A stretch of DNA of 45,112 nucleotides from Firmicutes bacterium CAG:341 (GTDB lineage: Bacteria > Bacillota > Clostridia > Oscillospirales > Acutalibacteraceae). Positions within the stretch are counted from its first letter, which is position 1. Each line of letters starts with the position of its first letter. The position numbers were made by a program, and so were the translations under genes. The stretch spans positions 5,532 through 50,643 of the forward strand of contig FR895327.1 in the NCBI GenBank assembly GCA_000434995.1, written 5' to 3'. The notes under the pieces are model-generated. The model was given only the letters and a program-made list of their open reading frames with translations, was not told the DNA's origin and made no database searches. Below are positions 16,724 through 25,566 of this stretch, piece after piece.

Positions 16724-18442
16724 ATTTCTAAACTCGTCATCACTCATATCTGACGGTGACGAGGAATTTTTATTTTCGTATTCCTGATTTATGATTTTGA
16801 TACAATCCGAAAATTCCTTTTTGGAATCATTGCTTTCTGTATCATCATTTATAATTCGCGAAAGCTTGGAATATTCATCTTCAGTAAATACATCACCGAA
16901 AGTCATTAAATCCAAATCAGAACCGTCGCGTATTTTTTCAAGAATAACATCAAATGCTTTTTTTACAAATCCGCTTGAAAGGCGGGATGAATCAAAATCG
17001 TTAAGCAATTTTACACAATCGGGATATACCATAAGCAAACTCAAAAGTCTGTTTTCCGCTTTTGATTGTTTGATTGAAATACCCGTGTCATAAGTCTGCC
17101 TTGTAACATTTCTTGTATAATCATTAACAATTGTTTTAAAATGATTTTTCTTATCTCTGGTTGCTTTTCGCTTAACTATGCCTTGAAGCTGAATTTTCAA
17201 ACTTGATTTTTCAATGCCTAATTCGGTTGAAATTCTTGTTAGATATAAATCCTGCTCAATAGGTTGAAGCGTCGCAATAACTTTTAAAGCGTCTCCAACA
17301 AAATCAATTTTGCCCTGTGTTGTTTCAAGGTCATATCTTTCTTTTATTTCAAGTAAAGCAAATTCAGTATCGTTAGATGCCCCCTCAAGCATACCTTTAA
17401 ACTTATCTCTTCCCATTTTCTTTATTATTTCGTCAGGGTCTTTGCCGCCCGTAAAACGCGGAATTTTAATTTTAACATCGGTATTTTTAAACAAAGTAAC
17501 CGCTTTATGTACTGCTTTTTGGCCTGCCTCATCAGCATCATATCCCAAAATAACCTGGTTTGCATACCTGCTTATCAAACGAACCTGCTCATTAGTAAGC
17601 GCCGTTCCGCAGCCTGCAACCGCATTGGTGAAGCCTGCTTGGTGCATAGATATTACATCCATATAGCCCTCACACAAAATAAGTGTGTCGTTTCCGCTGT
17701 CTTTCGCAAGATTTAATGCAAAAAGTTCATTTGTTTTTTTATAAACAAGGGTATCGGATGAATTAAGGTATTTTGGTTTGCTGTCATCAAGAACCCTGCC
17801 GCCGAAAGCAATTACATTTCCCCTGACATTTATAACAGGTGTAATCACCCTGTTTCTGAAGAAATCAAAAAATCTGTTGTTTTTAGATTCTTTGATAACA
17901 CCGGCATCAAGCATTTCACCATAGCTGAATCCAAGTGACCTTAAATGCTTCAAAAGTGAATCCCAATTATCCGGTGCATACCCAAGTCCGAATTTAGTAA
18001 TGGTTTTAGGCGATAATCCACGGTTAATGAAGTAATCATAACCTACTTTTCCTTCGGGTGACATCATATATGAATGATAAAATTTTGCAGTTTCTCTGTT
18101 TATCTCCAAAATTCGCCTTCGCTTTTTTGATAAACTGTCATCGAACCCGTCTTGCGGCATTTGCATACCTGCCCTTTCGGCAAGCATTTTGACAGCGTCA
18201 ATATAATCAAGATTTTCAATTTTTTTTATAAATCCGATTGCATCACCGCCGGCACCGCAACCAAAGCAATAAAATGATTGCGTATCGTTATATACAGTAA
18301 ATGACGGTGTCTTTTCATTATGAAATGGGCATAAGCCTACTGATGTATTACCTCTTTTTCTAAGCGTAACATAAGTTGAAATAATATCTTCAATATCCGT
18401 TTTATATTTTAATTCCTGCAAAAAATTTTCATTAAGCGGCAT
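16700..18442 (-). CDS. dnaG: DNA primase
   Basis: DnaG makes RNA primers for replication. The 580-residue product has an N-terminal CHC2 zinc finger (C38, H41, C59, C62) and the catalytic core with YAPDNWDSLL. The TOPRIM fold follows, with LILCEGYMDVISMHQAGF and YDADEAGQKA, and then a C-terminal helicase-binding region. A GAAAGGAG ribosome site lies before the ATG. It sits 27 bases after dgt and just before rpoD, the classic macromolecular-synthesis order without rpsU. Confidence 0.97.
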   Translation of the reverse strand: MPLNENFLQELKYKTDIEDIISTYVTLRKRGNTSVGLCPFHNEKTPSFTVYNDTQSFYCFGCGAGGDAIGFIKKIENLDYIDAVKMLAERAGMQMPQDGFDDSLSKKRRRILEINRETAKFYHSYMMSPEGKVGYDYFINRGLSPKTITKFGLGYAPDNWDSLLKHLRSLGFSYGEMLDAGVIKESKNNRFFDFFRNRVITPVINVRGNVIAFGGRVLDDSKPKYLNSSDTLVYKKTNELFALNLAKDSGNDTLILCEGYMDVISMHQAGFTNAVAGCGTALTNEQVRLISRYANQVILGYDADEAGQKAVHKAVTLFKNTDVKIKIPRFTGGKDPDEIIKKMGRDKFKGMLEGASNDTEFALLEIKERYDLETTQGKIDFVGDALKVIATLQPIEQDLYLTRISTELGIEKSSLKIQLQGIVKRKATRDKKNHFKTIVNDYTRNVTRQTYDTGISIKQSKAENRLLSLLMVYPDCVKLLNDFDSSRLSSGFVKKAFDVILEKIRDGSDLDLMTFGDVFTEDEYSKLSRIINDDTESNDSKKEFSDCIKIINQEYENKNSSSPSDMSDDEFRNLFSKIGK

Positions 18443-18469
18443 ATTATTTCAACTCCTTTCGTTTCATCA

Positions 18470-19480
18470 TCAGTCATACCAAAACATTGGTACAAAAAGC
18501 TTATTAAATATTTTTAATGCGTATGTATCGCTCATCCCGGCTATATAGTCGCACACAGCACGCTCCTCACCGTCAGATTGAGCAATATTTATGTATTCTT
18601 CCGGCATTTCATCAATATGCCCAATATAATAATTATAAATGTTAATAAGCATATTTACTGCTTTCTTTTCTTCGCCCTTGCAAACAGGATTTGTATAAAC
18701 AGCGGTAAACATAAAATTGTGCAAATCCATAAATGAAGTATAGCAGCTTTCACTCATTCTTATTTTATCTTTACTATTGTTAATTACATCAATAACCATG
18801 TTGTTAATACGCTCTGATTTAGTCATACCAAGCTGCATTCTTAAGCTGAGGGGAATATCCTCCTCGGCAAGTACACCTGCTCTTTCTGCATCATCAATAT
18901 CATGGTTAATATATGCAATTTTATCGGCAATTTTAATTATTTGCCCTTCAAGCGTATACGCTTCTTCACCTTTAGTATGGCACAGAATTCCGTTTTTAAC
19001 TTCATCAGTAAGATTTAAACCTTTACCGTTTTTTTCTATTCTTTCAACTACACGAACACTCTGTTCGTAGTGGCGAAAACCATTTTCGCAAAGCTGATTA
19101 AGTGCGCGCTCGCCTGCATGGCCGAAAGGTGTATGCCCTAAATCATGGCCGAGAGCAACAGCTTCGGTTAAATCTTCATTAAGGCTTAATGCTCTTGCAA
19201 TGGTGCGTGCAATCTGTGCCACTTCAAGCGTATGGGTAAGTCTTGTTCTGTAATGGTCACCGCTCGGTGCTAAAAAGACCTGGGTTTTATGCTTAAGGCG
19301 ACGAAAAGCTTGGCAATGAATAATTCTATCCCTGTCACGCTGAAAGCATGTCCTCACATTACATTCATCTTCAGGCACAGCCCTGCCCCGTGAATTTACA
19401 GACAGGCAAGCCCTGTCACACAAAATCTTCTTTTCATTTTCCTGTGCTAAAATACGAATAGAAGCATCCAAAATTCTCAC
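18470..19480 (-). CDS. dgt: Deoxyguanosinetriphosphate triphosphohydrolase (dGTPase), HD family
   Basis: The 336-residue product matches clostridial Dgt, which releases triphosphate from dNTPs. HD-domain metal ligands are in HTLEVAQIART and GHDLGHTPFGHAGE, and the N terminus has RDRDRIIHCQAFRRLKHKTQVF. The start is uncertain. The first GTG directly abuts the GAAAGG ribosome site, with no spacer. A TTG three codons further in (19471) has better spacing. The promoter is unclear: TATAAT boxes occur at 19490-19495 and 19501-19506, without good -35 boxes. It heads the housekeeping run and is divergent from the phosphoesterase gene. Confidence 0.93.
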   Translation of the reverse strand: MRILDASIRILAQENEKKILCDRACLSVNSRGRAVPEDECNVRTCFQRDRDRIIHCQAFRRLKHKTQVFLAPSGDHYRTRLTHTLEVAQIARTIARALSLNEDLTEAVALGHDLGHTPFGHAGERALNQLCENGFRHYEQSVRVVERIEKNGKGLNLTDEVKNGILCHTKGEEAYTLEGQIIKIADKIAYINHDIDDAERAGVLAEEDIPLSLRMQLGMTKSERINNMVIDVINNSKDKIRMSESCYTSFMDLHNFMFTAVYTNPVCKGEEKKAVNMLINIYNYYIGHIDEMPEEYINIAQSDGEERAVCDYIAGMSDTYALKIFNKLFVPMFWYD

Positions 19481-19545
19481 CCTTTCAATATTATATACGC
19501 ATTATAACTTAAAATTCCTTTTAATTTGATAACAAATTTTAAACA

Positions 19546-19574
19546 TTGACTTAAAAGAAAATAAATTATATTAT
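19546..19574 (+). promoter_or_regulatory. Sigma-A promoter of the metallophosphoesterase gene
   Basis: TTGACT (19546-19551) is spaced by 17 bases from TATTAT (19569-19574). The predicted transcript start near 19581 leaves only about ten bases before the ATG at 19591, with GGTGAT at the very 5' end as ribosome site. Confidence 0.7.
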
Positions 19575-19590
19575 ATATTTGGTGATTTTT

Positions 19591-20421
19591 ATGATATTTT
19601 TAGCAATTTTAATACTTTTTGCTCTCTTTTTTGGATTTTGCTATTATGAAAACAACAAAATAGATGTTTCATATTACAACATTAAAAGTAAAGATGCAAC
19701 AAAAAATTTTAAAATAGTGCATTTATCTGATTTCCATTCCAAACCTTTTAAAAAAGTTTTGGAAAGAACTCAAAAAGAAAAGCCGCAAATAATATGCATT
19801 ACCGGTGATTATGTTAATGACCATTACAAAAACAAGGACAAAATGCTGGAATATGCAAGGCAGTTAATAAAAATTGCACCGGTTTATTATATAACGGGAA
19901 ATCACGAAAGGCGACTTGATAATTTTAACGAATTGATGAAAGAACTTCAAGCTGCCGGTTTTAATGTGCTGTTAAATGAATGTATTGAAAGCGATTACTG
20001 CACAATATTGGGACTTGATGAAAACCAAGCCGATTTCAGCGATTACAAGGCAAGAAAAAACGGTACATTTATATATAAAGATATGAGCAGATATTTTGAA
20101 GAACTTGAAAAAAGTGATAAATTCAAATTAGTTTTAAGTCATTTCCCGGAAAATTTTGAAGGAATTAAAGAATTAAACTATTCTCAATACGATTTTGACT
20201 TGCAATTATCAGGACACGCACACGGCGGACAATGGATAATGCCTTTTATTGGGCCGTTATTTTCGCCGGGGCAAGGTGTTTTGCCCAAATATGCACGCGG
20301 AACTTTTGGTGAAAGGCCTAAACTTATAGTAAGCAGAGGATTAGGCAATTCGGAATTTCCGCTCAGATTATTTAATCATCCTGAAATAATAGTTGTAAAT
20401 ATTGAACAAAACAAGGGCTGA
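19591..20421 (+). CDS. Membrane-anchored metallophosphoesterase (calcineurin-like, YkuE type)
   Basis: From the ATG at 19591 the product is 276 residues: one N-terminal membrane span, then a calcineurin-type phosphoesterase domain. Metal-binding motifs are HLSDFHS, TGDYVND, GNHERR, LSHFPEN and SGHAHGGQW, in the canonical order. Substrates in this group include UDP-sugars and phospholipids; none can be assigned here. An upstream in-frame TTG at 19579 is unlikely, because it lies before or at the predicted transcript start. It is monocistronic and divergent from dgt. Confidence 0.9.
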   Translation: MIFLAILILFALFFGFCYYENNKIDVSYYNIKSKDATKNFKIVHLSDFHSKPFKKVLERTQKEKPQIICITGDYVNDHYKNKDKMLEYARQLIKIAPVYYITGNHERRLDNFNELMKELQAAGFNVLLNECIESDYCTILGLDENQADFSDYKARKNGTFIYKDMSRYFEELEKSDKFKLVLSHFPENFEGIKELNYSQYDFDLQLSGHAHGGQWIMPFIGPLFSPGQGVLPKYARGTFGERPKLIVSRGLGNSEFPLRLFNHPEIIVVNIEQNKG

Positions 20422-20441
20422 TTTTTCGTTAATAATTATTA

Positions 20442-20470
20442 TTGAACATATTATTAGCAAGGTATATAAT
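20442..20470 (+). promoter_or_regulatory. Sigma-A promoter of the large surface protein gene
   Basis: TTGAAC (20442-20447) and TATAAT (20465-20470) are spaced by 17 bases, about 45 bases before a strong GGAGG ribosome site at 20507-20511. Confidence 0.75.
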
Positions 20471-20520
20471 TAAAATATATTTGTGTTTTTTGTAGCACAA
20501 AATATCGGAGGAATTAGGAT

Positions 20521-23500
20521 ATGAAAAAAATATTAAAAAAATCAATTGCGATATTATTATCTTTACTGATGCTTTCAACAGGATTAGTTTCTGCATTTGC
20601 AGATAATAATAATTGCAAGCTCACAATCGGCGGTCAAATTTATGCAGGCACACAAAAAACAGCGACCGCTCAAATCAAAGGTTTAGATAAAAATACAGCT
20701 AACGAAATTAAGTCAAGCGGAGGTTTCGATTGGAAAGCAACTTGCACAAATGTTACAAATTATACTGTTAAAGTTGCAGCCACTCCGGCAGTAAAGTTAA
20801 ATGAAGAAAGCGACGGTACTTATACCCTTTCGCAAAATGCAACAGTATCATTACCGTCTGTTGATAATTCGACACGCCCGGTTATTGCAGTTACAGCCAC
20901 AACTAAAGACTCAAGTTATACCTGTGCGCAAAGTTTTACGGTTAAAATTCCATATTCAAAAATTGATGTTGAATTTGTTGAAGATGCAAGCGGCACAAAT
21001 AATTCGTCGTATGATAGTAATTCATCAACATTATATATTGACCAAGAAGAATCAGCTACTCTTAAGCCTACTGTTAAACCGAATGACAATGATGATTCAA
21101 TTGATGTTGCAGTCAGTGACCCGGCAGACAAAAATTTGACAAAACATGTTTCTTATACATCAAATGACAGCGATGGAACTTATACTTTCACCGTTTCAAA
21201 AAGAGCCGACTTAATATCGAGCATAACATTCAGCGGAACAAGTGCTGTCGGTACAGTAAAAAATATAACACTTAAGAAATGTATACCTCTTGATAGTTTC
21301 AATGTTATTTATGACAACAAGGCATATTCCGATAATCAATCTATTCCGTCAGTTGTTGAAGGAGACATAATTAAAATCGGTTCAACAATAAAGCCAACCA
21401 ATTCAAATGATGAAATCAAATACACTTTATATAATGATTCATCGCTGACAGAAGTTGACACACTTTCAACAATTATTCTTGACGATAATAAATTAGGTTG
21501 CACAATTATTCCAAAAGGCAATGATTCAAGCACAAAATATTTATTAGCCGAGGCTGTTTCAATGGAAAACAGCGGTATTCCGAGAACGGTAAGCCATGTC
21601 GTAAAAATTCCTGTTCAGCAGGCCAATCCTATCACATCTATCAACTTTAAGCAATCTGATTACACAATTTATACCGAAAAAAATAATCAAATTGAGCTTT
21701 CAGGCGAGCTTGAAACAAATCCGGCTCAAAACTATACGGATAATGTATATTATGAATCTTCAGACACCTCTATTGCTGTTGTCGACAAGGATAAAGGCAC
21801 GGTAACGGCTAAAAACGCAGGTACTGTTACAATCACAGCCCACGCTTCAAGAGGAAATACTGTTGACAAAACTGCTTCTTGCAATGTAACAGTTAAACAG
21901 GCTGTTAAATCAATTAGTATCAATATTGATGGTTTTGACAGTAAAATTACTCCTACCCTTACTGTTGGCCACAAATTCAAAATATCTGCAACCAAAAATC
22001 CTTCTAATGCCGAAGAAGATATTAAAATTTACACAAATGATACCGATTATTTAAAAATTGAAAACGGAATAATTGAAGCGATTAAAGATTGCTCTGACAA
22101 TGTATATATCAAAGCTGTTTCATCAGTTACAGCTAAAGAAATGACAATTCCGGTAAAAATTGTTCCGGCTATTAGGACATCTGAATTAACAATAGAGCCA
22201 ACTGCGGTTGGAAATACAACTTTATTAAAGAGTGAAACACAGGAAAATACTTATTCGATTTATTCCGGTGAAACAATCAATATTGAATATACCGCATTAA
22301 GTATAAGTGGCGAAAAAGCAAACGATGTCATTGAATGGCGAATTGTTGCAAACAACTCTTCCCTTATGACAATTGAAGAAGCAAAGAAAGCAGGATATAT
22401 TACAAGCACATCAAAATTTGATAACAACATCCTAACAGTTCAAACCAATTCAAAAAACAATGATATTTTAAAATTTACAGCTTATGCTCTTATGGCAGGC
22501 ATGTCAATTGACGATGCAGATGTTGTTAAAAGCAGTATTGTAATTAACAATAATACAAAGACGACTAATATTAAAACCACTACCGGAACAAGTAAATTAC
22601 AGCCTTGCGGCACTTCATTCAGCGATACAATTCAATTAGAGCCTTATGTATCTACTAATAATGACCATATTTACATTGAATCAACCAACAAAAATGTTGC
22701 CACTGTATCGTTTGTACCTGGTGCGGACAACAGAAATGCATCATTTACAGTCAACACAATCAGTAACGGTGTTGCTTCAATCAATATTTACGCTCTTGCT
22801 GTTAAGAATGACATTTCCACAGCAGTTAAAACGAAAACAATCAATTTAACTGTAACAAACAATATTGAAAACGCAAATGTTCAAGTTAAAGATGTTGTAT
22901 ATAATGGCAAAGCGCAAGCGCCTACGATAAGCGTATACTTTGATGATATTGAACTTAGGAAAGATGACTATTCAGTAAAATATACTAATAATACTAATGT
23001 AGGCAAAGCTACTGTAACAATTACAGGTAAAAACAACTATTATCAAGGTACTAAAACAGTTTATTTTAACATCCTACCTAAAAACATTGAAAATGCAGGC
23101 ATAACAGTTGCAAATGTAACATATAATGCAAATGAGCAAAAACCGAATGTAACTGTAAAAGATAAAGACAGAAATGTAAATCTTGCAAAGAATAAGGATT
23201 ACACAGTTACTTATCAAAACAATGTAAATGCAGGTACGGCAAGTGTAATTGTAACCGGTATAAATAACTATACAGGAACCGCGATGCAATCTTTCACAAT
23301 AAGTACGCTTGATATAACAAAAGCAAAAATAAACGCAATACCTAACCAAAGCTATGTAGGTGCCAGCGTAACTCCTATACCTACAATTACTTATGCAAAC
23401 AGGCAACTTACTAATGGCGTTGACTTTACAGTAACATACAGTAATAACAACTTCCCGGGAACCGGAAAAGCAACAATAACAGGTATTGGCAATTTCAAAG

Positions 23501-24123
23501 GAAGCAAAGAATTAACATTCAAAATTGTAGGTGACATTTCAAAAGCTACAGTAACAGGATTAAGTCCGATTACACAAACAGGAAAAGCAATCACTGTAGC
23601 TAACTTCCCTTCTTTCAGAGTAAGTCTCGGAAAAGATTTGGTTGCAAACTCCGATTACACACTTGCCTATGCAAATAACACCTTGCCTGGTATTGCAACT
23701 ATAACAATTACAGGTAAAGGAAATTACACCGGCAAACTTACAGTTAATTTTACCATTAACAAAAAATCATCTGCTCCATCAGGCGCAACCAAAGTCAGCG
23801 GTGACTATGTAAACAAAAAATACAAAAAAGCTAATATAAGTTCTCTTAAAAAGGGTAAAAAATCAATTACTGTTAAATGGAAGAAAGTAAAATCGATTAA
23901 AGGCTATCAAATTGAATACAGCACATCAAAGAAATTCACTAAAAAAACTTCTAAAAAAGTGCTTGTATCAAAGCAGAAAAAGACTTCAACAGCCATTAAA
24001 AACCTTAAAGCTAAAAAGACATATTATGTAAGAATCAGAACTTACAAAAATGTTAAGTTTAACGGAAAAACAGTAAAGGTTTATTCAAGCTGGTCAAAGA
24101 GTAAATCTGTAAAAACTAAATAA
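20521..24123 (+). CDS. Large secreted Ig-like repeat protein with Lys-rich fibronectin III-like C terminus
   Basis: The 1200-residue product has a clear signal peptide (cleavage near residue 27). Several Ig-like domains follow. One is a good BIG2 type at about 367-460 (SSDTSIAVVDKDKGTVTAKN with GTVTITAHA); three weaker ones span about 462-780. Then come four tandem repeats of about 75 residues (780-1080), each with a DYTVTYxNN element and a GxATVTITGKxNYxGT element, similar to MBG/YDG-type adhesin repeats. The last 110 residues are Lys-rich and fibronectin III-like (GYQIEYSTSKKF, KKTYYVRIRTY). No LPXTG motif or SLH domain is present. It may bind the wall through the basic tail. It is monocistronic with its own promoter and terminator. 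Confidence 0.88.
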   Translation: MKKILKKSIAILLSLLMLSTGLVSAFADNNNCKLTIGGQIYAGTQKTATAQIKGLDKNTANEIKSSGGFDWKATCTNVTNYTVKVAATPAVKLNEESDGTYTLSQNATVSLPSVDNSTRPVIAVTATTKDSSYTCAQSFTVKIPYSKIDVEFVEDASGTNNSSYDSNSSTLYIDQEESATLKPTVKPNDNDDSIDVAVSDPADKNLTKHVSYTSNDSDGTYTFTVSKRADLISSITFSGTSAVGTVKNITLKKCIPLDSFNVIYDNKAYSDNQSIPSVVEGDIIKIGSTIKPTNSNDEIKYTLYNDSSLTEVDTLSTIILDDNKLGCTIIPKGNDSSTKYLLAEAVSMENSGIPRTVSHVVKIPVQQANPITSINFKQSDYTIYTEKNNQIELSGELETNPAQNYTDNVYYESSDTSIAVVDKDKGTVTAKNAGTVTITAHASRGNTVDKTASCNVTVKQAVKSISINIDGFDSKITPTLTVGHKFKISATKNPSNAEEDIKIYTNDTDYLKIENGIIEAIKDCSDNVYIKAVSSVTAKEMTIPVKIVPAIRTSELTIEPTAVGNTTLLKSETQENTYSIYSGETINIEYTALSISGEKANDVIEWRIVANNSSLMTIEEAKKAGYITSTSKFDNNILTVQTNSKNNDILKFTAYALMAGMSIDDADVVKSSIVINNNTKTTNIKTTTGTSKLQPCGTSFSDTIQLEPYVSTNNDHIYIESTNKNVATVSFVPGADNRNASFTVNTISNGVASINIYALAVKNDISTAVKTKTINLTVTNNIENANVQVKDVVYNGKAQAPTISVYFDDIELRKDDYSVKYTNNTNVGKATVTITGKNNYYQGTKTVYFNILPKNIENAGITVANVTYNANEQKPNVTVKDKDRNVNLAKNKDYTVTYQNNVNAGTASVIVTGINNYTGTAMQSFTISTLDITKAKINAIPNQSYVGASVTPIPTITYANRQLTNGVDFTVTYSNNNFPGTGKATITGIGNFKGSKELTFKIVGDISKATVTGLSPITQTGKAITVANFPSFRVSLGKDLVANSDYTLAYANNTLPGIATITITGKGNYTGKLTVNFTINKKSSAPSGATKVSGDYVNKKYKKANISSLKKGKKSITVKWKKVKSIKGYQIEYSTSKKFTKKTSKKVLVSKQKKTSTAIKNLKAKKTYYVRIRTYKNVKFNGKTVKVYSSWSKSKSVKTK
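22861..23759 (+). repeat. Four tandem ~75-residue protein repeats inside the surface protein
   Basis: Four coding repeats of about 225 bases each lie end to end. Each shows a start like IENA/ITKA/ISKA, a central DYTVTYxNN and a closing GTATVTITGKxNYxG. They are diverged at the DNA level, so they are old duplications and not a slippage-prone array. Confidence 0.75.
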
Positions 24124-24126
24124 TCA

Positions 24127-24159
24127 AAAAAGAGCAAGTGAAAATCACTTGCTCTTTTT
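24127..24159 (+). terminator. Intrinsic terminator of the surface protein gene
   Basis: A stem of 12-13 bp (AAAGAGCAAGTG with CACTTGCTCTTT, loop AAAAT) ends in five T, starting 4 bases after the stop codon. Confidence 0.88.
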
Positions 24160-24171
24160 CTATGAAATCAT

Positions 24172-24340
24172 ATAAAAAAACAAGGCAATGCTGTGGGGAC
24201 ATTGCCTTGCCATAATTGTGGATGGAGTATTTTTAAAAGCAGACAGAGAAATGAAAAAAGTATTTTATGAATTGAATGAGGAGAAACTCTGACCCCAAAA
24301 GCTGCTTTCCACTATTACTTATTAACTTATCAAATGAGAT
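24172..24340 (-). ncRNA. Candidate structured RNA or long 3' UTR (minus strand)
   Basis: The 305-base gap between two converging genes has no credible protein gene but strong pairing. On either strand GTGG/CCAC (24218-24221, 24309-24312), AAAGCAG/CTGCTTT (24236-24242, 24302-24308) and CAGAG/CTCTG (24244-24248, 24287-24291) nest into one long imperfect hairpin. On the minus strand a perfect 10-bp terminator hairpin (24181-24209) and seven U follow. A weak promoter (TTGGGT, 17 bases, TATTAT, about 24346-24374) would give an RNA of about 165 bases. GGGG at 24293-24296 (read on minus) could pair with CCCC in the terminator loop. It matches no RNA family I can name; it may simply be the 3' UTR of the pdxK operon. 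Confidence 0.4.
24174..24209 (-). terminator. Intrinsic terminator ending the pdxK operon or the candidate RNA
   Basis: On the minus strand a perfect 10-bp stem (24200-24209 with 24181-24190, 9-base loop) is followed by seven U at 24180-24174. It lies about 220 bases after the stop of the radical SAM gene. Confidence 0.8.
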
Positions 24341-24428
24341 AATACAATAATATTTTTAACAGTTAATCAACCCAATATGAACAATTTGTTAACATAACAT
24401 AATTCGACAAAATTTACAATTTAAACTT

Positions 24429-25040
24429 CTATCTGCCCTTTGCAAAAGAGCGAACCTTAAATTCAGCGCCTGTTGATTCACAAATCTTTCGTGATTTTTC
24501 AATATCTTCTTTTGAAATAACATCAACAACAGTCATTCTTACTTTAGGACAGTATGTAACACATTCTTTAGTAAATTTGAGCATTGCATCAAATGCTTTG
24601 CCCTTAAAGCAATTTCGTGTAATTTTATCATATTTTTCACTGTCAGGCTCGTTAAGTGATACTGAAATATAATCAAATACACTTGAAAGTTCTTTTGCAG
24701 TCGGTTTGCCGTTAATTAAATCTGAAAGCCCGTTAGTGTTAAGCCTTAAGTTTATATTAGGGTTAATTTCTTTCAAATATTTAGCCGATTTAATTAAGTT
24801 ATCATAAGCATTGGTAGGTTCGCCATAGCCGCAAAATACAGCCTTATTTACATTATGAAAATCATAAGTGTCAATTGCATTTTTTATTTCTTCAAAAGTC
24901 GGCTCTGTATCAAACCAAAGCTCCTCAGAGTCCCCATACGCATCACATTTTGTACGAATGCAAAATGCACAATTGCACGGGCATTTATTGGTAATATTGA
25001 GATAAACATCACCATCTAATGTGTAAACTATATCAGCCAT
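24429..25040 (-). CDS. Short radical SAM protein
   Basis: From the ATG at 25040 (ribosome site AGAGAG) the product is 203 residues. It has the radical SAM cluster motif C20-x3-C24-x2-C27 in NKCPCNCAFCIR, GYGEPT for SAM binding near residue 80, and an RLNTNGLSD strand. It lacks a C-terminal auxiliary-cluster domain. It resembles the short TatD-associated radical SAM group, but no tatD gene is here. The longer reading frame up to 25127 would run into the ECF gene and is rejected. It is last in the vitamin B6 operon, which suggests, but does not prove, a link to cofactor metabolism. Confidence 0.85.
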   Translation of the reverse strand: MADIVYTLDGDVYLNITNKCPCNCAFCIRTKCDAYGDSEELWFDTEPTFEEIKNAIDTYDFHNVNKAVFCGYGEPTNAYDNLIKSAKYLKEINPNINLRLNTNGLSDLINGKPTAKELSSVFDYISVSLNEPDSEKYDKITRNCFKGKAFDAMLKFTKECVTYCPKVRMTVVDVISKEDIEKSRKICESTGAEFKVRSFAKGR

Positions 25041-25053
25041 ATAATCACTCTCT

Positions 25054-25566
25054 TTAATTTCTAAACAATTTCTTTTTAAGCTTTGCAGTATCAAACGCAA
25101 CTGCAATGATTGCAAAAATAATTGCACTGCCTACTGCCTGCACAATATTCATAGGTATATCAGCCACAGCGTAAGCTTTATTGATAATCAAATCACCTAC
25201 AAAATATCCGCCGACTGTAATTATACCACTTGGTATTGTAAGGCAAATTGTAAGTGGTGTCAATATCTTTTCGCTCTTTTTATTTACAAGTACAAAAGGT
25301 AACGCAATCAGAACTTTAACTATTATACTTACTGGTGCGTAAATAGCATATGGTGATGATAAATCTGCAAGCGCCGCACCTACGGCAGAAGCAAGAAGCG
25401 CCCACGGGCCGCCTAATGTTGAAGCAACTATGTAAATCATAGCGTCACCAAAATGAAGGTAGCCTGCACCGCCCGGAACCGGAATTTGAACAAATCTTGT
25501 AAGTGCAAAAATCATTGCGGCAAATACTGCCGCGTATACCATATTTAAAACTTTTTTATTTTTCAT
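25054..25566 (-). CDS. ECF transporter S component, probably for a vitamin B6 form
   Basis: The 170-residue membrane protein has about five to six spans. The N terminus fits S-components: an early RFVQIPVPGGAGYLHFGDA stretch and an AxxxA-type helix for the T-component contact. The S-component captures a vitamin while a shared AAT module, encoded elsewhere, drives uptake. The pyridoxamine kinase gene lies upstream with an 11-base overlap, and a MocR regulator is divergent, so pyridoxine or pyridoxamine is the likely substrate (PdxU-like). That assignment rests on the neighbours and not on binding-site residues. Confidence 0.82.
   Translation of the reverse strand: MKNKKVLNMVYAAVFAAMIFALTRFVQIPVPGGAGYLHFGDAMIYIVASTLGGPWALLASAVGAALADLSSPYAIYAPVSIIVKVLIALPFVLVNKKSEKILTPLTICLTIPSGIITVGGYFVGDLIINKAYAVADIPMNIVQAVGSAIIFAIIAVAFDTAKLKKKLFRN

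Noticed and set aside
20916..23594. Several open frames antisense to, or shifted within, the surface protein gene
   Set aside because: They are shadows of a long, well-supported gene in AT-rich repeat coding sequence, with no ribosome sites and no recognisable domains.
22861..23759. CRISPR-like or satellite repeat array
   Set aside because: The periodicity is in the protein, about 75 residues per unit, with diverged DNA. There are no spacers.
24251..24292. 13-codon ORF on the plus strand in the structured gap
   Set aside because: It has only a weak AGAGAA site and no promoter, and it overlaps the paired helices. It is more likely part of the RNA structure.
24172..24340. Assignment of the structured gap as 6S RNA, SRP RNA or a known riboswitch
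   Set aside because: Size and hairpin shape are suggestive, but I see no defining motif of these families, and the element does not precede a gene in the right direction for a riboswitch.
25041..25127. Extension of the radical SAM gene to an upstream start
   Set aside because: It would overlap the end of the ECF gene by 74 bases in another frame, and the added residues have no family likeness. The ATG at 25040 has a ribosome site.
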